From: Populus alba
Lineage: Eukaryota; Streptophyta; Magnoliopsida; Malpighiales; Salicaceae
Length of the DNA stretch: 64,000 bases
Assembly: GCF_005239225.2 (NCBI RefSeq)
Contig: NC_133297.1
Span: 7,014,392-7,078,391, forward strand
Direction of reading: 5' to 3'
Shown: piece by piece, positions 12,468 through 24,730 of the stretch
Numbering within the stretch: position 1 is the stretch's first letter
Layout: each line of letters begins with the position of its first letter
Program-made: the position numbers and the translations under genes
Notes under the pieces: model-generated
What the model was told of the DNA's origin: nothing
Database searches by the model: none
The model's input: only the letters and a program-made list of their open reading frames with translations

Positions 12468-14984
12468 TTTTTGAGTGATAGGGAGTGAGAGGTAGCGAGA
12501 GATGGGATGTGTGAATGACGAGAAATTTTGATTGAATTTGTAGGTTTATTTATGGAGGGAGGGGTTAGTGGGGGAGGGTGGTGCATTTTGGCTGCGCCAC
12601 CTGCACCGAGTTGGTAGAGTAGTCCGATTTTGAGTTGCTTTCTTCCATGGTTGGCATTGTTATCCACACGTGCCTTTCAGCGCTCGTGAAGGCCACTCTC
12701 TTTTGGTATAGTATATACTGGCATGTCTTAAAAGAATAAAGAGAACCTAGGAGCATAGCACGTGCTAGGAAATTCGAATTAGGTTTTGGAAAATATTTAT
12801 TTGTTGGTGGATGGTGGTAAGATTAAATTCGAGAGAGAACCCAGGTTTAACATGAATATGGTTACAGTTGAGGATTTTTCCTTTTCTTTTATTCAACAAT
12901 GAAATGTATCTTTGGATCACTTTATGCTGAGTTTGTCGATTTTATTATTGTTGGTGTTATTTTTTATTACTATTAGAATAATAAATTTTAGTTTCAGAGT
13001 ATTTTAGCATTCTGTTTTAGAATTTTAACTATATATATATATCAAAAATTCAAAATATTAATTAACATACATGATTCAAGTTTAAATTTAAAAATAAATT
13101 AACTATATATTATACAATACAAACATAATATTATTAATCTAAATATAATTTTAAATTTTAAAATATTACTAAATAGTTAAAAGTCGGGATCAAATATAAA
13201 ATTTAACCTGAAGTAATTCAACACAGACAAAAAATTATAATATTACAAAAAAAATTGACATGAAATAAGTATAAATCAAACATCATATTCACCATCACAT
13301 GTAAACAAAAAAAAAATCATTTGACAATGGCACATGAGAAAGTTATCAACTAGATATTTTAGTGGATGATCATTTTCATCAAGCTTATTCTTTAACATTA
13401 AAATGTATATTTTTATCATCTAAATCTCAATAGTTTTATAACTTAAATCATGCTTGTCAAGCCAGAGTTCTTCACATATCCGTCCATCTAATAAGTTAAT
13501 GCTGTAAAAGTTAATGAGATCTAAAATCTTTCTTGTTCTACTCGACCCTATAAAAAATGCAAATATAAAATATATATATATATATATATTATACACATCA
13601 ATGATATTTTTTTTTGTCAAGCAATACAAATGTTAATAAAAAAATAATAATCATTTATCTAGGATTTTAAATTTTTTTCTTTAGATAAAATCTCTTTATT
13701 GGATAATAAAATTACATTTTAGTTTTGTCAAATTTTTATCTGGGATAGAGTAATTATAGTAATTTTGAAACATTTTGATATGAATTTGGATGAGAAATAA
13801 AAATGATCAAAGATATCGAGCAAGATAAGATTTGTTTTAGTTTGATTTATTTTTTAAAATGATACAATGTATATCAAGTATTATGAAAGGAAAAGATCTA
13901 GATTGATAACTGCTTTATGTGTTATTTAATATTCAAGATTATGTTTTTTTCCAAAAAGATTTAAAAAATTCTTTCAGGTATATTCATAAAAATAAATTCC
14001 TTTAAATATTAATTTTCATTTTAAACTAAAAAAAGTAAAGTAAGAAAGGAGACCTTTTATATCATTTAATTTACCCTCGAGATTCGGTAAGAAATCCTAT
14101 CAAGGACTTGATCAACGAGAAATTTAACCAGGATCGGTAAAAGTTGGCTTGGAAATATACATAGCCAATATAATTAGTAGTAGTTGAAAAATTGATCATG
14201 TTAAGAAAATAAATACATTGCTGACAGTCGGTTGTCTTCTTTTTCCCTAGTGGTAATAATATAAATACCTGCATATAAGTAGTTTTAAGGTTTTACTTAA
14301 ACGACTGGGGTTGTTTGATAAAAAAAATATAATTCTTTACAAGCAATAAAATAAAAACACAATCCCATGCATAAAGTCCATAAAAAAATAAAAATTGTTA
14401 TTTCTTTTTACATTTAATAAAAAAAGAATTTGATTTAAGTTTGAAAATGGTTTTTGATATTGGACTATTGCGTGTAAGGATGAAAATTTTGATGCCCATA
14501 GTTAGTATTTCATGTTGAATGATGGCTCATGGAGTTATAATGATAATTAAAAAAAACCCAAATTAAGTATTAAAATAAAAAGAATAGGTAAACGTTTTAA
14601 TGCTGGTTTGAAATTGTGACGGGATTTAAATTTATTTAGAAATATTTAAAAATATATATATTTTATTTTTTTAAAATTATTTTTAATATCATTATATATC
14701 TAAAAATATATAAAAATAATATTTAATAAAAAATATTTAAATTTTAACGATACATTCTCGTCGAGCGTGTATTGCACGCGCATATGTAACGTTGGCACGA
14801 CATTTTAAAACATTCAATCGGACCCGCATATCCATACAGTTTCATCGAACAGATGACGTTTTGACCCTCGCTTGAGGCTCTCTTCATCCAACGTCTCAGA
14901 TCAACCAAAATATCTGTTTGACTCCCTTCAACTCCATCATAGCTCTTGTTGTCACACGTGTCCTTACACAACAAATCACCTCCG
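12468..14984. other. Divergent intergenic region between KPHMT and the peptidase gene
   Basis: KPHMT is transcribed leftward and the peptidase rightward, so this stretch carries both promoters. The 200 bases next to each gene are less AT-rich than the middle. The middle (about 12900-14750) is AT-rich with a TA run near 13568-13588 and an AT-rich repeat near 14640-14740. No gene is recognised. Confidence 0.55.
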
Positions 14985-17900
14985 ATGCAGTCCTGCAAAA
15001 TGCTGTTCAATTACGCGCCACCCTCGTTGATAAAACCAGTACTCCATTTCACTTCCTCCTTTGCCTTATCTCCTCGTGCTGTTCCTCATCCAGTCAATAA
15101 AATTCCCCTTTTCCACTCTCTCCGGATCTCATTCCGTACCTTCGCTGCCATGTCTGAAACTAACTCCGCCTCCGATTCTATGCCGGATCACATATACGGA
15201 ACGTGGTACTCGGTGCCGGGCCTCCGCCTTCGGGACCACCGGTTCACTGTCCCTCTCGATTATTCCATCGATCGCAATGCTTCTCCTAAAATCTCCGTTT
15301 TCGCTCGCGAAGTCGTTTCCGGTACCTAAAGACTAATCTCAATTAGAAAAATTATTAAAATTGAACTTATCTTAATTAGATTTATTTGAGATGTATCTAT
15401 AATCTATACAAGTTTACAAATCCTTAAGTGCTAAAGCACTGAAATCAACTAAACCAGATAGTACTTGTACTGGATTGGAAAACATGATCATGTTGCTTGC
15501 ATTGATTTCTGGAAGAAAACAATAATGAAAACATTTTGTTAAAATGAATGGTATTGTCGTAGTTTGTATGCTTAAATTCAGTTTCACTTGCATCTTTTTG
15601 TGGGAAAATCTGGATATCCTTGCTGCCAGTTTCAATTGCAAAATTGATCTTTGGATCAGATATCCAGGTGTTCAATAATGGAAATTCTTATTGTTAGACG
15701 CGTGCAAGAATACATGAGACTATTTAGAAACACTACATCACTGCAAATCTCCTGCCATGACACCGTTTCTTGATAGGCAAGCTGTGCGATCTCTAGTTAT
15801 AGCAGATATTGTCCATGCAATTTTTTTTTATGTTCCGCGCAATTCATTAACTCAACAAAGATTTGGTTGTTGAACTGCATGGGTTAATATGTAATAATCA
15901 TTTACGATTTGCATTTATCTTAGATTAGATTATCTACTTTTTTGTTTTCATTTTAGTACATGTACTATTACTTTCACTTATGCATTCAGAATGTATGCTG
16001 TAGTTGGGAAAGAAGAACAACTACTGCCATACCTATTATATCTACAAGGGGGGCCGGGCTTTGAGTGCCCACGGCCAACTGAAGCCAGTGGATGGATACA
16101 TAAAGCTTGTGAAGAATTTCGTGTTATTTTGATGGACCAGGCATGAATTCTTGGACATTCCTGTACTTTTACTGCCGTTTCACTGCTTGTATTCATCCTC
16201 TCGTACACGCTGCTGTGTATTTTTCATGCAGCGAGGAACAGGCTTATCAGCGCCTTTGACACCATCATCCATGTCGCAATTGAATTCTGCGGAGGAGGTT
16301 GCTGAATACTTGAAATACTTTAGAGCTGACAATATAGTGAATGATGCAGAGTTTATCCGAGTTTGTCTTGTTCCTGAAGCTGGACCTTGGACGGTTTTGG
16401 GTCAGGTATGAAGACTATTAATCTTTATTGGTTTCCCATTTCTTGTTCTGTGGACTTGACCATCTTTTGTTCTGGCTTTTTGTTTCACGAGAACACCTTG
16501 ATTTCAGTCTTTTTACTTTAAAGTTCCATTTACCTTCTGGAAACTAAAGTGACTTGAATTGCTGACTTCTTGTTCATTTTTTGGTTTAGAGCTATGGTGG
16601 TTTTTGTTCAGTAACCTACTTGAGCTTTGCGCCACAAGGGCTAAAACAGGTCCTTCTAACTGGAGGAATCCCTCCAATAGGAAATGGATGCACTGCAGAT
16701 TCTGTCTATAGAGCATGCTACGCTCAGGTTATTCACCAGAATGAAAAGTACTACAAGAGGTTTCCTCAGGATGTTGAAATTGTTCATGAAGTTGTGAAGT
16801 ATTTGGCAGAATCTGAAGGAGGCGGGGTGATGATCTAGCACATGCAGTTTTTATACTTTGGTTAATGAAAAGAAAAAAACATGTTGATCATGCCGTGATT
16901 CTTCCTCGTCTCTCTTTTCCTATCTTTACAGGTGCTTCTTCCATCAGGGGGGCTCTTAACCCCAAGAGGACTGCAAACTCTTGGTCTCTCTGGTTTAGGA
17001 TCCAGTTCAGGTTTCGAGCGTCTGCACTATATGTAAGGCATATATATATTGAGAAGGATGTGTAAACACTATTTTATCCCAAAAGAACTTGCAACTTTGT
17101 ATTCTTCAGGTTTCCCCTCCCCCTTTCTTCTACCTTTATTTATCATATTTCCCCTTGCTTTGTTTGTCTCCACAACCTGCAGGTTTGAGAGGGTTTGGGA
17201 TCCTGTAATAGTTCCAGGATTTTGTAAGCAAATCAGCTACTACTTCTTGAATGCTGTGAGAACATTGCTGATCTTCTGTTGATCACTAATCCGTGGATTT
17301 TTTTTAGAATCAACCTAAGTTATTTCTTTTTGCAGTTTGAGAATTGGTTGGATTTTGATACAAACCCACTCTATGCTCTCCTGCACGAGTCCATCTATTG
17401 TCAGGTAGATTTTCCCATTCCTCTTTTAGCAGTTTCTTTTTATTGTAGGTAAATTTTACTGTACTTTTGCATGATTATAGTGGAACAGCCATAATGATGG
17501 AACAAGCCGTGCAATGTCAAAAGCGCAAATCAGTTAATCCTTCTTTTCTGGGTAGATTTCCACTTTCAAAAGTGCACAAGATGCACCTATGCATAGTTTG
17601 TTCATTTAAGATTTTCCATCAAGTTTCTAAATCCTCCTTTTCTTTTGGTTCAAGGGTGATTCATCACGGTGGTCTGCTCAGAGAATACGGACTGAGAATG
17701 GCAGTAAATTTGATGCAATCAGGGCTGTCAAAGAAGGCCGCCCTGTATTCTTCACAGGGGAGGTATGAAGAAATTATAATATTATGCTTTAAAGATAACC
17801 AACTTTTTCAGTTTTTACAATCGCTTATTGAGCCTTTTTAGCATATTAAGTGCATGATCTTTTGGAGTAAGATAAATAGAAAAGCTCATTTAGACAACCC

Positions 17901-18638
17901 CCCCCCCCCCCCCAATGATAGCCTCATTTACATATTTGTAAGAGGCCATGCTTGTTTCTTTCTTTTTCGGTCCTCTTCCTTAGAAATATATATTTGCATT
18001 TGCATGCCTTTTATGAATCAAATGCTTGATCTTTATAAAAATATACTGTGATTTCTTAGTTTACTGATATCGAATAGAACCAGCATCTTTTGCTGTTTTG
18101 CTTACATTGTTTTAAGGAATTCTTCCACAGATGGTGTTCCCATGGATGTTTGAAGAAGTTCATGCCTTGAGGAAATTTAAAGATGCTGCTCATTTATTGG
18201 CTGAGAAGAAGGACTGGCCACCCCTATATGACATTGCAGTGCTGAATAATAACAAGGTGCCCGTTAATCTTCCATATAATTATTGATTCATTATAAGCCT
18301 GCAATGCATACACGTTATACTGAGCTCAAATGAGAAGATTTCAATCTTCGAGATATAGCTTTCGCTTTTAGTCTCTTTTTTTAATAGAAATTAGCTTCAG
18401 TGTTATTCCTCGGGGGGGCTACTAATTTTTTAAATGCTGGCAGGTACCTGTTGCAGCTGCTGTTTATTATGAAGATATGTATGCTAATTTCAAGTTGGCA
18501 ATGGAGACAGCTTCTCAGATAGCTGGAATTAGGCTATGGATAACCAACGAGTACATGCATTCTGGCCTGAGAGATGGAGGGGGGCAGGTTCTTGATCACT
18601 TGTTGGGAATGTTAAATGGAAGAAAGCCGTTGTTCTGA
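14985..18638 (+). CDS. Prolyl iminopeptidase-type alpha/beta hydrolase (S33 family)
   Basis: Removes N-terminal proline residues from peptides if the family assignment holds. Ten exons: 14985-15321, 16004-16140, 16232-16405, 16590-16826, 16932-17032, 17183-17255, 17336-17404, 17655-17762, 18131-18256 and 18444-18638. The sum of 1557 nt encodes 518 residues. Family motifs in order are QGGPG (127-131, oxyanion region), DQRGTG (157-162) and GQSYGG with the nucleophile Ser217. A C-terminal EYMHSGLRDGG carries the probable catalytic His. About 55 residues precede MSETNS and are rich in Ser, Arg and Pro, suggesting a plastid or mitochondrial transit peptide. An internal start at 15150 would give a cytosolic form. 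Intron 2 uses a GC donor, and exon 8 has an alternative upstream acceptor that breaks the frame. It resembles my memory of At3g61540. Confidence 0.9.
17898..17913. repeat. Poly-C tract (16 C) in a peptidase-gene intron
   Basis: An uninterrupted run of sixteen C in the intron between exons 8 and 9. A run of the same length stands at 34970-34985. Long G/C homopolymers are rare in such AT-rich DNA and prone to length error. Confidence 0.8.
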
Positions 18639-19097
18639 TAACCATTGTAATTCGTCCTCACTTGTTTCTCTCTTAATTGTACATCTACCCTTTTTTTAAA
18701 AAAAAAAACTTGCAATTTAGAATTAGTAATAATGTGCTTTCATTGATGGCTCCAAAGCAGTCATTTCCTGGAAAATATTGTCGATTTTGAGCAAGGCGTG
18801 TACGTAATCATGCAAATTTTCTTTACAGGGAGGAATTTGCCACTTCCAGTTTATAATAGAGACGAGTCGAATCTTCTTTCTTCTGATTAATTTATTGGAC
18901 TAATTTGATCGTCAATTAATAATAGTACGGTACTGACTCCTGAGTTCTAGTTGTCTTGTCCCGGCAAACATGGATCCGGTTAGGCAGGGAGCACCTCCCG
19001 AGAAAGTTCTACACGATACCGTTGTACTTGGATTTGAATCATAGTTAATGCTTCTAATAGTCTATTTTGAATTCTTTTAAATTTACTGCAGTAGATT

Positions 19098-19303
19098 GAG
19101 AGGCTGGCACTGCGGTCCAACCTATATTTTATAAAATTTTAATTTTTTTTTTATTAAAATTAAGTGTGGTTTGTATTTTCTGGATCGTTTTGATGTGCTG
19201 ATATAAAAAAAATTTTAAAAAAATAAAAAAATATTATTGACATGCTTTTCGGCACAAAAAGCTATTTAAAAAGCAATCATTATCACACTTCCAAACACCC
19301 TTT
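19098..19303 (-). mobile_element. MITE, copy 1 (hAT-like ends)
   Basis: About 205 bases matching, in reverse orientation, the copy at 24203-24415. The shared core includes 'ctggatcgttttgatgtgct' and 'catgcttttcggcac'. The better preserved copy begins GGGTGTTTGGGA and ends TCCCAAACGGCC, so imperfect terminal inverted repeats of GTTTGGGA type are present. This copy has a degraded left end. The class assignment is inferred from the ends. Confidence 0.6.
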
Positions 19304-19544
19304 GAATTAGACAATGTGGATCCGTATTATTATTATAAATTTTTTAAATGATGTTAAGGCGTCATTAGGTTAACCCCTCAACTTGATAGATGTTGAAGAA
19401 AATCATAAAATTATTTTTTTAAAAAAAAAATTAATGTTTAACCCAGGAAACTTCAAAAAAAAAAAAATCAATATGTTAATTTTTTAAACTCGTTATTCAA
19501 GTTATTGGATCAGAAATACTATATATGAAAAAACTATAGTTTTG

Positions 19545-19805
19545 AAAACCCGGTTCGGTGGGTTGACTCGAAATTCTACCAACCCGGTGTTGTAACCGGG
19601 TCGGGTTTAAAAAAAATAAAGATGGTAAAAAACTTGGTTGACCTAATAAGACCAAGTCAAAACTTGATTGTAATTCTTTGATTAATTTATTTATTTTTAT
19701 CAACATAATATCGTTTTGATTTATAAAAAAAATTAGGGTTGACCCAGATGACCCGTTAAAAACTCGGTGAGCCGGGAAAAACCCGTGACCCGAGCCTTAA
19801 GCCAG
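19545..19805. repeat. Dispersed 'gggttgacc / gacccg' repeat
   Basis: A stretch of locally higher GC built from words such as ggttgac, aacccggt, gggtcgggt and gacccgag. Related words recur inside the Helitron units at 47-52 kb ('gggttaaccc', 'aacccgtcaa'). It is probably part of a transposon family, but no ends are visible. Confidence 0.35.
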
Positions 19806-20822
19806 GTTTAAAAATATTGGAAAACACAATGAAACTCAATCCCAACAAATCAAACGTTAAATAATAAAATCATGAAAAAAAAAAAGCAACCACAAAAAAA
19901 GATTAAAAAAATAACAATTAAAAGAATAAAAATAAAAATAAATTAGAGAGTAATTATAAATTTTTAATTGGAAGGTGAAACTAAAAAGAAAAAATAATTT
20001 CAATAAAAGAATTAAATTTTTTTTAAAAGAATAAGGATTAAAATGAAAAAAATAATATACCATAAATTTGGATTAAAAAATAAAATTAAAAACTAATAAA
20101 ATTTTTACAAAATGAACAAGAAAAAAATATAAATTAAAAAAATAAGGATCAAATTAAAAGATATATATATATATATATTATAAATTAAGATTAAAAAAAT
20201 TAAAAATAAATAAAATTTTATAAAAAGACTGAAGTTAAAATGTTAATTAAAAAATAATTAACTTATAATTTTTTAAAGAGGAAAAAAAAAAAAAAGAGGG
20301 TGTCAGTGGTAATAAAACTACCCTAGCATTGCCAAAACGTGCGGCACCAATAGAAAAAAGATGCAACAAGGCTTCCTCTTTATTGCCACTGCCACAACTT
20401 TTTTAAATATTAAAATATTAAGTAATCTCTATTAAAAGATAAAACTGTCCATAATAATAAAAACAATTAGAGTAAAAAGACTAAAAGGCTTTTGGAAGTA
20501 AGGTTTAATTTGTTAATATAAAGGGTGAATTTGCTATTTTATTATATTTTAAAAAATAAAAAGATATAAATACTCTCTTGTGTTAGTTTTAAGGCTTTGA
20601 ATGAGAGGATAATTAGATTATTTTACTATATTTAAAAAAAAACAACAAAAAAACTCTTATACCTCTTGTCAATCCTTTGATAACTAAGACTTCGTGTGAA
20701 AAGAGCGAAATACCCTATCACCAAGGCATATAAATTTACCTTATGTTATAGTTTTTTTTTTTTGTTATATAGTATGGTAGTTTCAAAATCCTATAAAAAT
20801 AATAGCAAAAGAATTACATTCT

Positions 20823-20859
20823 CACACGACTGAAAACCTAGAAGTCCGGTTTTCGTGTG
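20823..20859. repeat. Short inverted repeat (hairpin)
   Basis: CACACGA and AAAACC on the left pair with GGTTTT and TCGTGTG on the right. They are separated by about nine bases, with a three-base bulge in the left arm. It stands alone between AT-rich DNA and an unremarkable stretch. Function is unknown. Confidence 0.5.
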
Positions 20860-22023
20860 GAAGAAAAATAAACAAAACTCTTGGGTTCACCAAACTATGC
20901 GTGGAGAGTGGAATGGTTTGGAAGTTTTATTCATCAATAATTGTTTTTATGCATATTATGTTTTTTCACGGTCTATATACTTGGGTTGCACCAATGATTC
21001 TGGCGTAAGGTTTTTATGTTCTTATACTCTTAACATGACACAGCAAATTGCCAGTTTCAGCTTGAATATTAGCATCGATACAGCAGACTAGCTCATTTGA
21101 ATACCCTTCTGTGGAACCAAAAGATGTTCCTAGCGTTTTAGATGGCTCCGCTGTTCCAAGTTTCTGGTGTTTTTTCTTGGATTTTAAATGCCATCTATTC
21201 TCGGCATGGATAGTACTGCCTGCTATTCTGCAACAAGAGCTCTTTATGTATGATCATGTGTTGGTTCACTTTTCGAGAGTGATTTTCTCTTTATGAAGAA
21301 CACACACTTAGCTCTTGAATGGATATGTATTGGTTTTACCAGTCAATAAGATAACTGGCGAGTCCTTGCTAGGTGAACTAATCAGGACTAATTACAAGTG
21401 TTTTCTTCTACATAGGACTAATTAAGAATGTTAAGCATGTAGGCTTCGGAGTCAAATATATTTATTTGTTTAATGGACTGAGCCACAGCAAATGGGTTGT
21501 ATACTTTTCATATCATCATATAACAACGAGTCACGGCATGCAGGAGGGACCTCAGATACGCAAAATTCCTGAGGTTACCTCAGATATATATATATATATA
21601 TATTTCTGTTCGCGGCACTAAGAAATTGCAGGTGCAAACCATTACCAGTTGAAAAAATGCATTGGATATTGGTTGGTAAGCAGTGCCGTATCCATCAACC
21701 TAGAGGGAAATTTGAACATGTGTCTCAATTGAGGTAATTTGATTTGGTACGTAGCAGTCCATGTATATATATCATGCATGCTAGCTAGCTATATTGCTTT
21801 GGAGATAACGATATGCATAAGTTGGGCACGTCTCCCCTTTTACTTGAGGGCAGTTGAACAGAAGTAGGTGAGCTGCAGTTGGCTTTACCCATGGCTACAA
21901 GAGATGGAATTGAGACTCAGACGGACTCTTGTTTCAAAACCTAGCAAACCATCTTCATCTCTCTATTAATTTGAAGGCCTGTCCAACCTCTTCTCACCTT
22001 CCTAGGTTTCCACTACCTTTATC

Positions 22024-22040
22024 TTGACCCCCTATATATA
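22024..22040 (+). promoter_or_regulatory. W-box next to TATA box of the group IIc WRKY gene
   Basis: TTGACC (22024-22029), a W-box, lies only three bases before a TATATATA box (22033-22040), 57 bases before the ATG. Together they look like a core promoter open to control by WRKY proteins. This is inferred from the motifs only. Confidence 0.5.
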
Positions 22041-22096
22041 ATCAATCTTACGTACATCCTCAGTTATTCTCTAATCATTATCTTTGTAGCCCCACA

Positions 22097-23947
22097 ATGG
22101 AAGGCCAAGAAGCCCCGCCGCCGCCGCCGCCACAATTTCCATCCCAAAACCCTCCCTATCTCTTCACGCCCTCACTGCTCCTATCCTCCTCATTGCACCC
22201 TTCTATAATTGAGCCTCAAAGCCTTCCAGATATTGATTGGGTTGGCCTTCTCTCTGGCCAGTCCGGGCTCGGCGAGAATAGGCCTTTCATGGACAGTGCT
22301 TCTATGGTAGCTGAAAATGGAGCCGAGGAAGAAAAGGATAAGAAGAAAGGTGGAAGAATGAAAAAGACAACCCGGCCAAGATTTGCTTTTCAAACTAGAA
22401 GTGCAGACGATGTTCTTGATGATGGATATCGGTGGAGGAAATATGGGCAGAAGGCAGTCAAGAACAGCAAATACCCCAGGTTTGCTTGTAATTAACTTAA
22501 TTAAACTTCTAATAATCATTCTAAAACAAAAACAAAAACAAAAAAATCCTTGCATCATCTAACGTTGCATGGTGTGCATTTTTAGATGCTATACGTAACC
22601 CAATTAATTACTAATTAGTTTGAAACTGATCCGAATTTATATTTTTGGTGAGCGAAATAAAGTTTGTCATTGGAATTTCATCTTTCTTTTCTTTCCTTCC
22701 TTTTTTTTTTAAAAAAATATATATAAATAAATAAGAGTAGATAGTTTGTTGATTGCCTAATGTATCTATATATGTAGATTTATAAGGGGTTTCTTTTCTT
22801 ATGTTTTGCCATAAAAATCTAGCTAAGGGTAAGGAATATTCGGAAAGAAAAGCAACCACGATCGGCAGCGACGACAGCAACAATAGAATCTGTACAAAAG
22901 GAATATATATCTGTGAATTACTATATATGTTTTATTGTTCATTTTTCCAATAATTAACATCCTATAGCTATATATACGCATGCGCATCCTATTGCTTCTC
23001 GAATCTTTACTTTCCACGATATTTTGATTTCTTTGTAGGAGGATTTAATTATGAGCTACAAACTTGGATGAGAAGAACAGAGATTTAAATGCGGACAGTA
23101 ATATTTTAGCTAGTCGATACTATTATTCTCAAGATTATAACAGATGAACGTTAGATTTATAATTCAGAAATATAAAAATTATGAGAGATAATTAATTGAA
23201 GCAAAGAAACAAAATAAAAGTATTTTGCTTTATTAATTAATGAGACTACTGCAACCGATATATATTTACAACTATATATAATAGTTGTTTTGGTAATTGA
23301 GGAGGTGCATATACTCCTTTGAAGTTCTTAGTTTGAATCTCGGGACCCATATCCAAGAGAATTTAATAAATTCTATATATATATATAAACGTTGTTTGAT
23401 ATGGGGATACATCCTTAAAATCATCCAATTTTTTATTTTATTTTTAATTTCGACTAACGTATAACTATTTGGAAATATCAACCATTTATCTCGAATTGAA
23501 AAAAATAAATTATACCATGGCGAAGTCATGTGGACCAAAATATTTTGAATGATTAATGCGTGAATCCCATTATTACTATTGAATATATATTACAATTATT
23601 ATAGATTTATTTAACGTAGCAGGTGGTTTTATCTTATGGTCTTGCACTATTCATTTTACAAATCTTGGGCATAATCTAGAGTGCATAATTAATTTTTGTC
23701 CCTCCTTCAACTATTATTTTTTTGCGAAATAATTCTTACCCCGGCACTTTGATTTCATTTTGCGCAAAGGAGTTACTATCGGTGTACACATCATACATGC
23801 AACGTGAAGAAACAAGTGCAAAGGTTATCCAAGGACACGAGCATAGTCGTCACGACTTATGAAGGAATTCATAATCATCCATGCGAGAAAATGATGGAAA
23901 CCCTAACTCCTCTTCTCAAGCAGATGCAGTTCCTTGCTAGGTTTTAA
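22097..23947 (+). CDS. WRKY transcription factor, group IIc (WRKY43/24/56 type)
   Basis: Nuclear DNA-binding transcription factor. Two exons, 22097-22479 and 23770-23947, total 561 nt and 186 residues. The intron is 1.29 kb, GT-AG, and splits the WRKY domain after the Arg of [11 protein letters not shown] is at residues 113-119. The zinc finger has C-x4-C-x23-H-x-H spacing (C133, C138, H162, H164), which is the group IIc form, in contrast to the x5 spacing of the gene at 3001. The N-terminus is proline-rich (PPPPPP), and a lysine-rich [11 protein letters not shown] stretch before the domain is a likely nuclear signal. The C-terminus ends shortly after the domain. From memory, WRKY43 (At2g46130) sits next to LEA and pantothenate genes in Arabidopsis, matching the order here. 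The large intron contains only AT-rich DNA. Confidence 0.93.
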
Positions 23948-24202
23948 CTTCTTCAGCTTTTCTACGTACACTTTCAAGAACAAATCAAGCAGACCTCCTG
24001 TTCTTGGCCATCTTATATATAGTAGTATCCTTGTTGTACTTATGCATGTTTTCGAGGTTGACTTCGTGTAAATAGACCAAAATCAGTGTTTATAATAATG
24101 TAAAACTAATAAGCTATATTGTGTGTTAATTTCTTTTTTCATTGTAATTTTATAATCAGATCAAGTTAGTTACCGAGCAAGTTTTTATAGATCAAGTTTA
24201 AA

Positions 24203-24415
24203 GGGTGTTTGGGAGTGTGGTAGCTGATGCTTTTCAAATAGCTTTTCGTGCCGAAAAGCATGCCAATAATGTTTTTTTATTTTTTAAAAATTATTTTTTA
24301 TATCAGCACATCAAAACGATCCAGAAAGTACAAACCGAACTCAATTTTAGCAAAAAAAAAAAAAAAGTTTGAATTTTTTCGAAAAGCAGGTCACACCTCA
24401 ATCCCAAACGGCCTC
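24203..24415 (+). mobile_element. MITE, copy 2 (hAT-like ends)
   Basis: About 213 bases beginning GGGTGTTTGGGAGTGTGG and ending CACACCTCAATCCCAAACGG. These give imperfect terminal inverted repeats. The body matches the copy at 19098-19303 in opposite orientation. No coding capacity. A clear 8-base target duplication was not found. Confidence 0.65.
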
Positions 24416-24719
24416 TAAGTCTACATTTATAAAAGTTTTAGTTCATTTAAGATGTAGATAATACGAAAGAAATTGAGTATATTTTCTTAATGTAAAACAA
24501 CTCGACAACATTGAGATGTATCAAAGAATTAATTTTAACCCAATAATTTAAGTTATGTGAAATTCTAAGATATGATTTATATTCTCTAATACACCTCTTC
24601 AAGTAAAAACCTTTTGAACTTAAAGCTTGCACAGATTCACACTATCTTATGTTTATTTTTTTATATCAAATTAGATAAGGATGGTAAAATTCGAATTCAT
24701 GACCATTTGGTTATCAAAA

Positions 24720-24730
24720 CTCTGATACCA
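24720..24730 (-). mobile_element. LTR-retrotransposon primer-binding-site remnant (initiator Met tRNA)
   Basis: The minus strand reads TGGTATCAGAG, the start of the primer-binding site complementary to the 3' end of initiator tRNA-Met, used by many plant Copia elements. It is preceded by a 'ttattttttgaca' LTR-like end. The last base of the usual TGGTATCAGAGC is changed. No internal coding region is nearby, so only a decayed fragment remains. Confidence 0.5.

Larger units (their letters stand above)
18639..22096. other. Intergenic region between the peptidase and group IIc WRKY genes
   Basis: It contains the peptidase 3' trailer (to about 18850), a MITE copy (19098-19303) and a dispersed repeat rich in 'gggttgacc' and 'gacccgtga' words (about 19545-19805). 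These are followed by A-rich low-complexity DNA (19855-20300), a perfect-looking hairpin (20823-20859) and a TA run near 21584-21603. No gene is recognised. Open frames at about 20855-21300 carry no domain. Confidence 0.55.

Noticed and set aside
15952..16003. Earlier acceptors for peptidase exon 2 (tttag at about 15957, cag at 15989)
   Set aside because: Both put the exon out of phase with exon 1. Only the acceptor at 16001-16003 joins REVVS to VGKEEQ in frame.
20855..21296. Two adjacent plus-strand frames considered as an unknown gene
   Set aside because: The deduced sequences have no domain, and the frames are not joined by plausible splice sites.
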